Below, in pieces: positions 46,256 through 54,215 of a stretch of DNA of 64,000 nucleotides. How positions within the stretch are numbered: position 1 is the stretch's first letter; every line of letters begins with the position of its first letter. The notes beneath the pieces were generated by a model that saw only the letters and a program-made list of their open reading frames with translations, ran no database searches and was not told the origin of the DNA. Source of the DNA: an uncultured Cellulophaga sp. (GTDB lineage Bacteria > Bacteroidota > Bacteroidia > Flavobacteriales > Flavobacteriaceae); the NCBI GenBank assembly GCA_947496695.1, contig CANMEI010000008.1, positions 62,001-126,000 of the forward strand. Reading direction: 5' to 3'. The translations under genes and the position numbers were made by a program.

Positions 46256-47143
46256 ATGAGAATTGCTCCGTTAAATCAAAATTTTCAAGACTGGATTACG
46301 CAACAGTGGGTTATACTGTTTGGTAAAAAAATCAATGTAAATGAAAATAAATGGTTATTAGGTCCTTTTGGACAAACGAAAGGAATTGGTTTAAAATTTA
46401 TAAAGCAATTAGCCAAAAGTGAGCATTTAGAAATTGATAATAGTGCTATAAATAAAGGAATATTACAATCTATAAATCAGCTAAACTTATCAAAAAAAGA
46501 ACTTGACAAATTATCAAAAAATGTAATAGACTTTTACGAAAACTCAAGTAATTATGATTTTGAATTAAAGGTTAAATGGAATCCTTTTTTTAAAATATCA
46601 GGTATGTTGTTAAAAATATTATTTAGCAATCGCATTCAACAGCTTAACATTCCAATGAATAATAACAAAGAATCTAAAGCTTTAAAAAGTGAAATAATCC
46701 ATTTAAAAAACAAAAAAACTAACAAGATTGAACGAATTATATGGCTAAGAACATTTAAAAATTCTGAGCAAGTAGTTTATTCAGGTGTGTATGAAACTTG
46801 CACTATCCCAAGCGGACAAACTTGTATAAAAGCTATTTTTCCTTTACCAAACGGGAATGCAACTGTAATTTTAAACCCAAGTGTAGGTGATAATGGAGAA
46901 CTCATTTTAACATCATCAGGGAAAAAAATTGGAGATAGTGGTTTTTATTTTTTACTAAATGATTCTAAAGGTAATTTATGGACTAAATTTATTAAGTCAT
47001 TTAAAGATCAGCTAATTGTCAGTTCAAAAAACGGGAATATTAATGCTAACCAAACTTTAACTTTATGGGGGTTAAAAGTTTTAGTTTTTGATTATAAAAT
47101 AATAAAAACTACATATAAAAATAACTCCTTTGAAAAGCATTAG
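46256..47143 (+). CDS. Hypothetical protein paired with the CrtA-like gene
   Basis: A 295-residue protein, no family recognised and no signal peptide or transmembrane helix. The start ATG abuts the stop of the CrtA-like gene. Residues about 1-90 look helical (PLNQNFQDWITQQWV, then NKWLLGPFGQTKG); residues about 155-265 look like beta-strands (ERIIWLRTFKNSEQVVYSG, ATVILNPSVGD). A lipid- or hydrophobic-ligand-binding role is possible next to an oxygenase-like gene, but unproven. Confidence 0.6.
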   Translation: MRIAPLNQNFQDWITQQWVILFGKKINVNENKWLLGPFGQTKGIGLKFIKQLAKSEHLEIDNSAINKGILQSINQLNLSKKELDKLSKNVIDFYENSSNYDFELKVKWNPFFKISGMLLKILFSNRIQQLNIPMNNNKESKALKSEIIHLKNKKTNKIERIIWLRTFKNSEQVVYSGVYETCTIPSGQTCIKAIFPLPNGNATVILNPSVGDNGELILTSSGKKIGDSGFYFLLNDSKGNLWTKFIKSFKDQLIVSSKNGNINANQTLTLWGLKVLVFDYKIIKTTYKNNSFEKH

Positions 47144-47161
47144 CCAAAATTATAAAAATCT

Positions 47162-47638
47162 ATGCCACAAATAAATATTCAAATTCGCGAAGCAAAACTA
47201 GAAGATTTAAAAACTTTAAAAGAATTTGAACAAGGTGTTGTTGAATATGAGCGTGAATTTTCTCCAACTTTAAAAAAAGGAACAATAACATATTATGACA
47301 TTGCTGGATTAATAAAAAATAAAGATGCTGATGTTGTTGTTGCTGTTTTAGAAGATAAAATTGTTGGTTCTGGCTACTTACTAACAAAAGATTCTAAACC
47401 GTATAAAAATCCTCCTAAATATGCTTATTTAGGCTTTATGTATGTATTACCAGAGTTTCGTGGTAAAGGCATAAATGGAAAAATAATTGAAGATTTAATG
47501 AATAAGGCAAAAGGTAGAAACCTTATCGAAATTCAATTAGATGTTTATGCTGAAAATGAAAGTGCCATAAAAGCTTATTTAAAAAGAGGTTTTAAACCTG
47601 ATATTTTAAAAATGAGATTAAATACTGAAGATAAATAG
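47162..47638 (+). CDS. GNAT N-acetyltransferase
   Basis: A 158-residue GNAT. The first strand is IQIREAKLEDLKTLKEFE, the acetyl-CoA loop is PEFRGKGINGKIIEDLM (R/QxxGxG/A form) and the C-terminal strand is AESAIKAYLKRGF-like (ENESAIKAYLKRGFKPD). No substrate can be assigned. It starts 18 bp after the preceding gene and may be in the same transcript. Confidence 0.88.
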   Translation: MPQINIQIREAKLEDLKTLKEFEQGVVEYEREFSPTLKKGTITYYDIAGLIKNKDADVVVAVLEDKIVGSGYLLTKDSKPYKNPPKYAYLGFMYVLPEFRGKGINGKIIEDLMNKAKGRNLIEIQLDVYAENESAIKAYLKRGFKPDILKMRLNTEDK

Positions 47639-47722
47639 CTATTTAAAACCATTTGTAATTGGTAAATTAGACCTTTAAAACACACAACTAATAATGTGTA
47701 TTACTTTTAATCAAACTTTTTA

Positions 47723-48712
47723 ATGAGATTACTTTATTCCTTTTTTTGTTTATTACTTATTTTTTCTTGTACTGATAAAAAAAAATCTGAAAAGATTACT
47801 CAATCAATAACCAAACAAGAAAAAATAGAAACAAAACCTACTATTAATAAAACTTCAATTGTTATTCTTGGTACCATACAAGATGCTGGATCCCCACAAA
47901 TTGGTTGTAAAAAAGAATGTTGTGCCGGACTTTTTAAAAACCCTGATATCAACAGACAAATAACATCATTAGGTTTAATTGATACTGAAAATGATAAAAG
48001 TTATTTATTTGAAGCTACACCTGATATTGTTACACAAATAAAATCGCTTATACGGTACAAGAAAGATACAAGCAAAGAAGTTGCTGATGGTATTTTTTTA
48101 ACTCACGCACACATTGGTCATTATACAGGTTTAATGTTTTTAGGTAAAGAAGCTATGGATGCTAATAAGACACCAGTTTTTACAATGCCAAAAATGAAAA
48201 CCTTTTTAACAAATAACGGTCCATGGAGTCAGCTTGTAAAAAGAGAAAACATTGTTTTAAATGAGATACAAGCTAAAAAAAGTATTCAATTATCAGATAA
48301 TATTGAGGTTATACCACTTTTAGTACCACATAGAGATGAATATTCTGAAACTGTTGGTTATAAGATTAAAGGTCCAAATAAAACAGCTTTATTTATTCCT
48401 GATATTGATAAATGGGAAAAATGGGAGCAGAATATTATTGAAGAAATTAAAAATGTAGATTATGCTTTTTTAGATGCTACTTTTTATAGTGGTAAAGAAA
48501 TTAATAATAGAGATATTTCTCAAATTCCGCATCCATTTATTATTGAAAGTCTTGAAAAATTTAAAGCATTAACAACAGAAGAAAAAAGTAAAATAATATT
48601 TATTCATTTTAATCATACAAATCCTGTTATACGAGTTAATAGTAAAGAATCTCAATTTGTAAATTCGCAAGGGTTTAATATTGCCAGAATTAATAATGTT
48701 TATGAATTGTAA
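47723..48712 (+). CDS. PqqB-like metallo-beta-lactamase-fold lipoprotein
   Basis: A 329-residue protein with lipobox FSCTD near the N-terminus. It resembles PqqB: SIVILGTIQDAGSPQIGC is the PqqB opening motif with the conserved CKKECC cysteines, and THAHIGHYTG is the metal site (HxHxGH instead of HxHxDH). PqqB is needed for PQQ synthesis in other bacteria, but no other pqq gene is seen and this form is exported as a lipoprotein, so it probably has another substrate. Same strand as its neighbours; 79 bp of gap before the peroxiredoxin. Confidence 0.8.
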   Translation: MRLLYSFFCLLLIFSCTDKKKSEKITQSITKQEKIETKPTINKTSIVILGTIQDAGSPQIGCKKECCAGLFKNPDINRQITSLGLIDTENDKSYLFEATPDIVTQIKSLIRYKKDTSKEVADGIFLTHAHIGHYTGLMFLGKEAMDANKTPVFTMPKMKTFLTNNGPWSQLVKRENIVLNEIQAKKSIQLSDNIEVIPLLVPHRDEYSETVGYKIKGPNKTALFIPDIDKWEKWEQNIIEEIKNVDYAFLDATFYSGKEINNRDISQIPHPFIIESLEKFKALTTEEKSKIIFIHFNHTNPVIRVNSKESQFVNSQGFNIARINNVYEL

Positions 48713-48791
48713 CTAATACTAAACTATAGTTAAAAACTTTAATCTGGCATAGCTAATCCTTAAATTGAGAATAACAGAAAAAGAAATTATT

Positions 48792-49448
48792 ATGGAAAAA
48801 ATACAATCTGAACAGTCTAAAGCTTTAGAAGCTAAAAAAATAAATTTTGAAGCTAACGCTGACGATATTACTAAAAAAATTTACCAAGAAGGTTTTGATG
48901 CTTTAAATGAGACTGACATAATTGAAAAAGCTAAAAAAGTTGGCGATATAGCACCAAATTTTACACTTAAGAATGCTGTAGGTAAAAAAGCTGTTTTAAA
49001 AGATTATTTAAAAGAAGGGCCTGTAGTATTGGTTTGGTACCGTGGGGGTTGGTGCCCTTATTGTAATATCAATTTACATCATTTACAAGAAGAATTACCT
49101 AATATTGAAGCTCAAGGAGCTAAGTTAGTAGCCATTAGTCCTGAATTACCCGACAAATCAATGACTACCGCTGAAAAACATAATTTAAAGTTTGAGGTAT
49201 TGAGTGATGTTAATAATAAAGTAGCTAAAGAATATGGTGTAGTTTTTAAACTTACCGACGATGTAGCTGAAATTTATAATAAAAAATTCAGCCTAAAAGA
49301 TTATAACGGCAATGATTCTAACGAATTACCTTTAGCAGCTACTTATATAATTAATACTGAAGGAAAAATTATTTATGCCTTTTTAGATACCGATTATAAA
49401 AAGCGTGCTGATCCTTCTGAAATCACAGATTTTTTGAAAAAAATGTAG
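48792..49448 (+). CDS. AhpC/TSA-type peroxiredoxin-like protein
   Basis: A 218-residue cytoplasmic protein with a thioredoxin fold. KVGDIAPNFTLKNAVGKK opens the AhpC/TSA domain (about residues 50-215); the reactive site is GGWCPYCN (CxxC), so both cysteines may act in the redox cycle. The ATG at 48792 is preferred over the upstream TTG at 48765, which would add a non-homologous nine residues. It is in line with the lipoprotein genes on either side. Peroxide reduction is the likely role. Confidence 0.88.
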   Translation: MEKIQSEQSKALEAKKINFEANADDITKKIYQEGFDALNETDIIEKAKKVGDIAPNFTLKNAVGKKAVLKDYLKEGPVVLVWYRGGWCPYCNINLHHLQEELPNIEAQGAKLVAISPELPDKSMTTAEKHNLKFEVLSDVNNKVAKEYGVVFKLTDDVAEIYNKKFSLKDYNGNDSNELPLAATYIINTEGKIIYAFLDTDYKKRADPSEITDFLKKM

Positions 49449-49465
49449 CATTATAACAAACCTAA

Positions 49466-50104
49466 ATGACCAATACCTCATATAAAATAATAATACTAAT
49501 ATCCATTCTTTTAGTTTTTAGCTGTAAAGAAAGTGCAAATCAGCATACTAAAAAAGACATTCAAATAGCTTCTGATAGTGAAATTGTAGTCTTTAAAGAT
49601 TTTTTTAAAGATGGTTCTTTAAAAGTTACTGGCCAGTACTTGAATAATGAAAAAACTGGAGAATGGATTTGGTATATGAGTGATGAAAAAATTCTAAGAA
49701 TTGAGAATTACAAGCATAATAAATTAGAAGGTGATTTAAAAGTCTACTATCCTAACGGACAATTACGTATAAAAGGCCAACATAGTAATAATAATGAAAT
49801 TGGTACATGGAACAGATATTCAGAAGATGGTATTTTAAAATATATTGAAATATTTGATAGTATAGGAAAACCTACTGGTACATGGAAAACCTATTACGAT
49901 ACTGGTGAAGTTATTCATGAAGAAAATTACTTAAATGGATTACCTAATGGTATTTGGAATACTTACAATAAAAAAGGTAATTTAATGAGTTCTGGTAAAA
50001 AAATAGATGGTAAAAAAGAAGGTGATTGGAACTTTTACGATGATAATGCTAAACTTATAAAAACTATAATTTTCGAAAAAGATATGAAGATATCTGAAAA
50101 ATAA
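49466..50104 (+). CDS. MORN-type repeat lipoprotein
   Basis: A 212-residue lipoprotein (lipobox VFSCKES) composed of about six MORN_2-like repeats of about 23 residues, each with the form G-x-W-x-Y-x(n)-G-x(n)-x-Y (KTGEWIWYMSDEKILRIENY, EIGTWNRYSEDGILKYIEIF, NGIWNTYNKKGNLMSSGKK). Such repeats occur in Bacteroidota surface lipoproteins of unknown function and in toxin immunity proteins. It starts 17 bp after the peroxiredoxin and belongs to the same run of plus-strand genes. Confidence 0.85.
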   Translation: MTNTSYKIIILISILLVFSCKESANQHTKKDIQIASDSEIVVFKDFFKDGSLKVTGQYLNNEKTGEWIWYMSDEKILRIENYKHNKLEGDLKVYYPNGQLRIKGQHSNNNEIGTWNRYSEDGILKYIEIFDSIGKPTGTWKTYYDTGEVIHEENYLNGLPNGIWNTYNKKGNLMSSGKKIDGKKEGDWNFYDDNAKLIKTIIFEKDMKISEK

Positions 50105-50198
50105 TACACTTCACTCATTAAAAGGTAGCATTGGCTACTTACAGGTTTTACAAAACATAGCGCATTATTAGTTTTGAGTTCAACTTAAAAACTAAATA

Positions 50199-50918
50199 AT
50201 GAAAAACTTGGCATTGGCACTAATAATAATAATTATAGCCTCTTGTTCTATTAAAGAACCAAGACCAAAAGTCACTTATAATACTAAAGGTGAAAAAACA
50301 TTAGTAAAAGATACTATGGCTATTTCAATTGCAGACTTACCAATTCACATTGACAGTACAGAATTTTTAGTTCACCCAATAGGAGAATTGAATTTTTACG
50401 ATACAGAAAAAAATGGTTTGTTAAAAACTTCTTTGAGGTATGATAGTAACATCAACTTTAAAATATCAAACTATAGCGATTATAATTTTACGGGCCAACT
50501 TACTAATTTACTTTTTGAAAAAATAGGAACTGATAAACTTGTACCACTTACACATAAAAATTTGAAAATTACAAATGCTAACTTTTTATCTGAATTATAT
50601 AAAAATACAGGGAAAAAGCTTTTTCTATATCAAATAATTGATGCTGATACTAATAATGATGATAAACTTAATCATGACGATATACAAACCATGTACGTAA
50701 GTAAAATTGATGGTAGTAATTTTAAAAAACTAGTTGTTGATAACCATGAAATATTAGATTGGAAAATTTTACCATCAGTAAACAGACTATATTATAAATA
50801 TATAGAAAATACAAATGGAAATGATGTTTTTGATAAAGATGATACTATTCATTATCAATATATTAACCTATTAGATGATACTTTAAAAATAGTAGAATAT
50901 TACCCTGTAACTAATTAA
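50199..50918 (+). CDS. Hypothetical lipoprotein with EF-hand-like loop
   Basis: A 239-residue lipoprotein (lipobox IASCSIK). No family is recognised. Residues about 150-170 carry DADTNNDDKLNHDD, a dockerin/EF-hand-like calcium loop, and the C-terminal part has ENTNGNDVFDKDDTIHY, a second similar loop. Its TAA overlaps the stop of the convergent NlpC/P60 gene by 8 bp, within a shared hairpin. An extracellular calcium-binding structural role is inferred. Confidence 0.6.
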   Translation: MKNLALALIIIIIASCSIKEPRPKVTYNTKGEKTLVKDTMAISIADLPIHIDSTEFLVHPIGELNFYDTEKNGLLKTSLRYDSNINFKISNYSDYNFTGQLTNLLFEKIGTDKLVPLTHKNLKITNANFLSELYKNTGKKLFLYQIIDADTNNDDKLNHDDIQTMYVSKIDGSNFKKLVVDNHEILDWKILPSVNRLYYKYIENTNGNDVFDKDDTIHYQYINLLDDTLKIVEYYPVTN

Positions 50919-50932
50919 AAACAGGGTTTTCT
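50902..50932. terminator. Hairpin overlapping two convergent stop codons
   Basis: ACCCTGT (50902-50908) and ACAGGGT (50921-50927) pair across a 12-nt loop that contains both the TAA of the plus-strand lipoprotein and the TAG of the minus-strand hydrolase. A T-rich stretch follows on the plus strand. Confidence 0.6.
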
Positions 50933-52104
50933 TTTAAATTAAGTATTGTTTTATCAGTAGTGTTAATAAGTCTCTTTGTACGTAAATAACGGTTTAAATT
51001 ATCTGTATCAAAATTAGGAGCATTTTTATCAACACTACTTATTCTCACTTGACCAGATGAGTGTATAAATTCATTATTACCAATCCACATACCAACATGC
51101 ACTACTCTTTCTTTTTTTAAAGCTGTTGCCGGTGTTCCAAAAAAAAGTAAATCACCAGGTTCTAGTTTACTAAAATCTTTAGCATCATCAATTAGCTTAC
51201 CTATATGTACTTGTTGTGAAGCATCACGTGGAATTACAAGACCATTTAAAAAGTAAATAGTTTTAGTAAAACCACTACAATCAACACCTTTTGGTGATGT
51301 ACCACCCCATAAATAAGGTAAACCCATTAATTTTTTTGAAGTAGTTACTAAATTTTTTTCTGACGGATTAATTTGTTGTAACCAGTTACTATAAATACTG
51401 GCTTCAGACTTATTAACATAAGCAATACGATGATCAGGATAACGTACTTTATAAAAATCATTTTCATCAGCAATAAGCTCTAAAATATCACCAGCAACTA
51501 AATCAGATACTATTTGAGAGCTTTTATCAGAAACTGTATAAGAACTTCCAGTAATGGCTGTGTACACTATTTTACTAGCTTTTTTCCAAGAAGTAAATTC
51601 ATCAGTTGTTAATAATGTAATTCCTCCATGATCTACCCATGATAAATACTTATCTGGTGTTTGTATTAAATACCACTCACCATCTTGCTTTAAAACGTTT
51701 ACAGGAGTACCTAAAGTGGCTTGAGTACCTAATTCTGCTGAATGTTTTGGATTGCTACGTAAGTTAGCAACTGAAATGGTTATTAATCCATGTATTTTTC
51801 CATTTAGTTTTGAAGAAGGTAACATTTTAATGCTATCAATAAAATTGATGTTTTTATTTTTTAAATCTTCTTTTAAATGATCAACTGCTTCAGGTAAATT
51901 ACTTTCACCTCTTAAAACATAAGTGCCCTTATCATCTGTTGCAGTAACAGCAAATAAAGCAACGCGTTTATCAGGAGCAAAATTTGTTTTTACATCTATT
52001 ATTTCATCAATTAAAACAGCTTTATTTTTTAAAGTATCTGTACAAGATGTAATTAAGATTATTAGTATAAAAATTGAATATATTTTAAACAGTTGTTTTT
52101 TCAT
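50911..52104 (-). CDS. SH3-domain NlpC/P60 (C40) cell-wall hydrolase lipoprotein
   Basis: A 397-residue lipoprotein (lipobox ITSCTD). One or two bacterial SH3 regions (about 110-240, containing LRSNPKHSAELGTQATLG and ELIADENDFYKVRYPD) precede a C-terminal NlpC/P60 peptidase (about 245-375). The latter has DCSGFTKTIYFLNG with the catalytic Cys, HVGMWIGN and IHSSGQVRI with His residues. It should cut peptidoglycan stem peptides, with SH3 modules for wall binding. The ATG at 52104 is preferred over a GTG at 52116. Its gene is monocistronic and convergent with a lipoprotein gene. Confidence 0.9.
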   Translation of the reverse strand: MKKQLFKIYSIFILIILITSCTDTLKNKAVLIDEIIDVKTNFAPDKRVALFAVTATDDKGTYVLRGESNLPEAVDHLKEDLKNKNINFIDSIKMLPSSKLNGKIHGLITISVANLRSNPKHSAELGTQATLGTPVNVLKQDGEWYLIQTPDKYLSWVDHGGITLLTTDEFTSWKKASKIVYTAITGSSYTVSDKSSQIVSDLVAGDILELIADENDFYKVRYPDHRIAYVNKSEASIYSNWLQQINPSEKNLVTTSKKLMGLPYLWGGTSPKGVDCSGFTKTIYFLNGLVIPRDASQQVHIGKLIDDAKDFSKLEPGDLLFFGTPATALKKERVVHVGMWIGNNEFIHSSGQVRISSVDKNAPNFDTDNLNRYLRTKRLINTTDKTILNLKENPVFN

Positions 52105-52280
52105 TTTTTTAATCACTTTTTATAAACATGTAAATTATACATTTTTAAGTATTTAATGGTTAAAAGGTTATAAAATTTAATTTAAAAAGTGATTATTAAT
52201 CATTCATTATTAAACTTAAAGTATTGTTAATCAATAGTTTTTATTTTGATTTTAAATAAATATTTCATATTATTTGAATT

Positions 52281-52655
52281 ATGATAGAATCTGAAAAAAT
52301 AGAAAATACCGAATTAATTAAAAAATCTGTTCACCATTTAGAGGCTACTGGTTTTGAAAATATAAAGGCAGATATAGAAGGATATGAAACCCCTAAGTCA
52401 TATTTAAAAAAAGGAAGTGACTCTAAAATTACACCAGATATTGTTGCTTTAAAAAATGGTAAAAAATATTTTTTTGAAATCAGTTTAAAATCAGCAAAAC
52501 CTACATTATTAAAGAGTAAGTGGTTGTTTTTAGATACTATTAGTAGAATGAAATCTGACCGATTTAGAATTATAACTACTAAAGGGCATTATAAATTTAC
52601 AGAGTCTATGTTAGAAGATATTAACCTTATGAACAAAGAACCTATTAAGCTTTAA
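52281..52655 (+). CDS. Small protein with possible PD-(D/E)XK-like core
   Basis: A 124-residue cytoplasmic protein that I do not recognise. An initial helix is followed by GFENIKADIEGYETPKSY and KITPDIVALKNGKKYFFEIS, a strand-Asp...Glu pattern like the PD-(D/E)XK nuclease core (TPDI for the Asp, FEIS for the Glu strand, with Lys in SLKSAK shifted). The last part contains RFRIITTKGHYKFTESML. The Lys is not at the usual ExK place, so catalysis is doubtful. It sits alone between the hydrolase and ElaA genes. Confidence 0.55.
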   Translation: MIESEKIENTELIKKSVHHLEATGFENIKADIEGYETPKSYLKKGSDSKITPDIVALKNGKKYFFEISLKSAKPTLLKSKWLFLDTISRMKSDRFRIITTKGHYKFTESMLEDINLMNKEPIKL

Positions 52656-52668
52656 TAAATAAAATATT

Positions 52669-52710
52669 ATAAATAAAAAAGAGATGCAAAATGCATCTCT
52701 TTTTTATTTA
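52669..52710. terminator. Bidirectional terminator for the convergent genes at 52.7 kb
   Basis: An 18-bp perfect stem (AAATAAAAAAGAGATGCA and its complement) with a 2-nt loop. It overlaps the stop codon of the minus-strand acetyltransferase gene. Confidence 0.85.
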
Positions 52711-53147
52711 TATAACATGTTAATATGCGGAATGCCATCTTCTAAATACTCCTCACCTTCTTCAGTAAAACCTAAAGAATTATAAAATTTAAGTAAATAT
52801 TTTTGAGCTGATATTCGTATTAAAGTTTCATTATACTCCTTTTCAATAGCAGTTATTGAAGCTTTCATTAACAATTTACCATAATTAAATTCTCGTTCAG
52901 GTTTAGCTACTACTACTCTACCAATACTAGCTTCTTTAAAATAAATACCCGATTTAAAAATTCTAGTATACGCAACTATCTTATCATTTTTATAACCAAT
53001 AACATGTAATGCTTTTTGGTCTTTATAATCTAAATCTTGATAAACACAGTTTTGTTCAACAACAAAAACCTCACTTCTCAATTGTAATATTGCATACAAT
53101 TCGTTAGTAGATAATTCTTCAAAATATTTAGTAATAAATTCAATCAT
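52704..53147 (-). CDS. ElaA-family GNAT acetyltransferase
   Basis: A 147-residue GNAT of the ElaA type. It has LYAILQLRSEVFVVEQNCVY with the family's RxxVFVVEQxCxYxxxD block, the acetyl-CoA loop VVAKPEREFNYGKLLM (a weak form of Q/RxxGxG) and the C-terminal LLKFYNSLGFTEEGEEYLEDG ending in IPHINM. No biochemical substrate is known for most members. It starts 15 bp downstream of rpiB, which it follows on the same strand. Confidence 0.92.
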   Translation of the reverse strand: MIEFITKYFEELSTNELYAILQLRSEVFVVEQNCVYQDLDYKDQKALHVIGYKNDKIVAYTRIFKSGIYFKEASIGRVVVAKPEREFNYGKLLMKASITAIEKEYNETLIRISAQKYLLKFYNSLGFTEEGEEYLEDGIPHINMLYK

Positions 53148-53162
53148 TATAAAGCTATGTTA

Positions 53163-53591
53163 TTAACAAGGTATTTTTTCTACTCTTCTTTCATGTCTAC
53201 CACCTTCAAAATCTGTTTCTAAAAATGTTTTAACCATTTCTAAAGCTTGAGGTAAAGAAATAAAACGTGCTGGAAGGCTTAAAATGTTAGCATCATTATG
53301 TTGTCTAGCTAATTCAACAATTTCTTTTGTCCAACATAAAGCAGAACGTACTTTTTGGTGTTTATTAGCTGTAATAGATGCTCCATTACCACTACCACAA
53401 ATAATAATACCTAAATCAACAGTACCATCTTCAACATCTTTTGCAACCGGATGAACAAAATCAGGATAATCTACACTGTCTGTAGTATCAGTACCATGAT
53501 TAATAACTTCAATTTTCATTGATTTTAAAAGACCAAGAACAGCAAGTTTATAATCTGTACCAGCATGATCGTTACCTATAGCTATTTTCAT
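53163..53591 (-). CDS. rpiB: Ribose-5-phosphate isomerase B
   Basis: A 142-residue enzyme with the RpiB/LacA fold: IGNDHAGTDYKL at the N-terminus, ICGSGNGASITANKH with the active-site Cys, CWTKEIVELARQHNDANI and FEGGRHERRVEKI at the C-terminus. It interconverts ribulose 5-phosphate and ribose 5-phosphate in the pentose phosphate pathway. Length is standard. Its gene is the first of a two-gene unit with the ElaA gene and is divergent from rnr across a 624-bp gap. Confidence 0.97.
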   Translation of the reverse strand: MKIAIGNDHAGTDYKLAVLGLLKSMKIEVINHGTDTTDSVDYPDFVHPVAKDVEDGTVDLGIIICGSGNGASITANKHQKVRSALCWTKEIVELARQHNDANILSLPARFISLPQALEMVKTFLETDFEGGRHERRVEKIPC

Positions 53592-54215
53592 TTATTAAAA
53601 CTTTAAAATTTATATTATAAGTACTGTAAAGGTACAAATACCTATGCTTTCACCACACATTTTGGGTTATTAACAACATTTTTTTACTAAAACTAAAATT
53701 ATGCTGTTACTTAGCACTTTAGTAATTATATACATTTGTTAATAAACTACTCAAAAAAACTAACTAGTAAATTTTGATTTTAAATTTAAAATCTGGTTTA
53801 GAAAAATAATTGGTATTTCAACTATAAACTTCTAAAATTATACTTGAAAGATATTAAGAGGTTATGTACAGTAGTTAACAATTATTTTACATCTACTTAT
53901 CAATAAATTTATGTTGACATTAGTTATTAATAATAGTTAATAACCTTTTTAATAGCCTGATTTTAAAATAATAATCAATTGTATAAATTGTCAATAAAAT
54001 CATTTCTATCAATATAACAAGCATATTATATAAATTTTATAGCCATTATTAACAAGCTATAATAGTCACCATTTTATTTAAATTTAAAAAAAAAGAAAAA
54101 GTATATTATATATATATGTTTATAACTGTAAAGAAATTAAAAATAGTTAGTTTACACTCTGTTAATGTAAGCTATAAATTTTAAGTTGTAATTTTATAGA
54201 AATTAATAAGATTAA
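53592..54215. other. AT-rich 624-bp gap with repeated TTATTAACAA
   Basis: This gene-free gap between divergent rpiB and rnr contains the 10-mer TTATTAACAA three times: 53667-53676 and 54046-54055 on the plus strand and 53736-53745 on the minus strand. A fourth copy is at 53160-53169, at the rpiB end. Related forms (TTATTAATA, TTATTAACT) also occur around 53.92-53.95 kb. The motif is two mismatches from the DnaA box TTATCCACA. The rest is AT-rich, including an AT tract at about 54.10 kb. No ORF or clear terminator is present. Confidence 0.5.
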
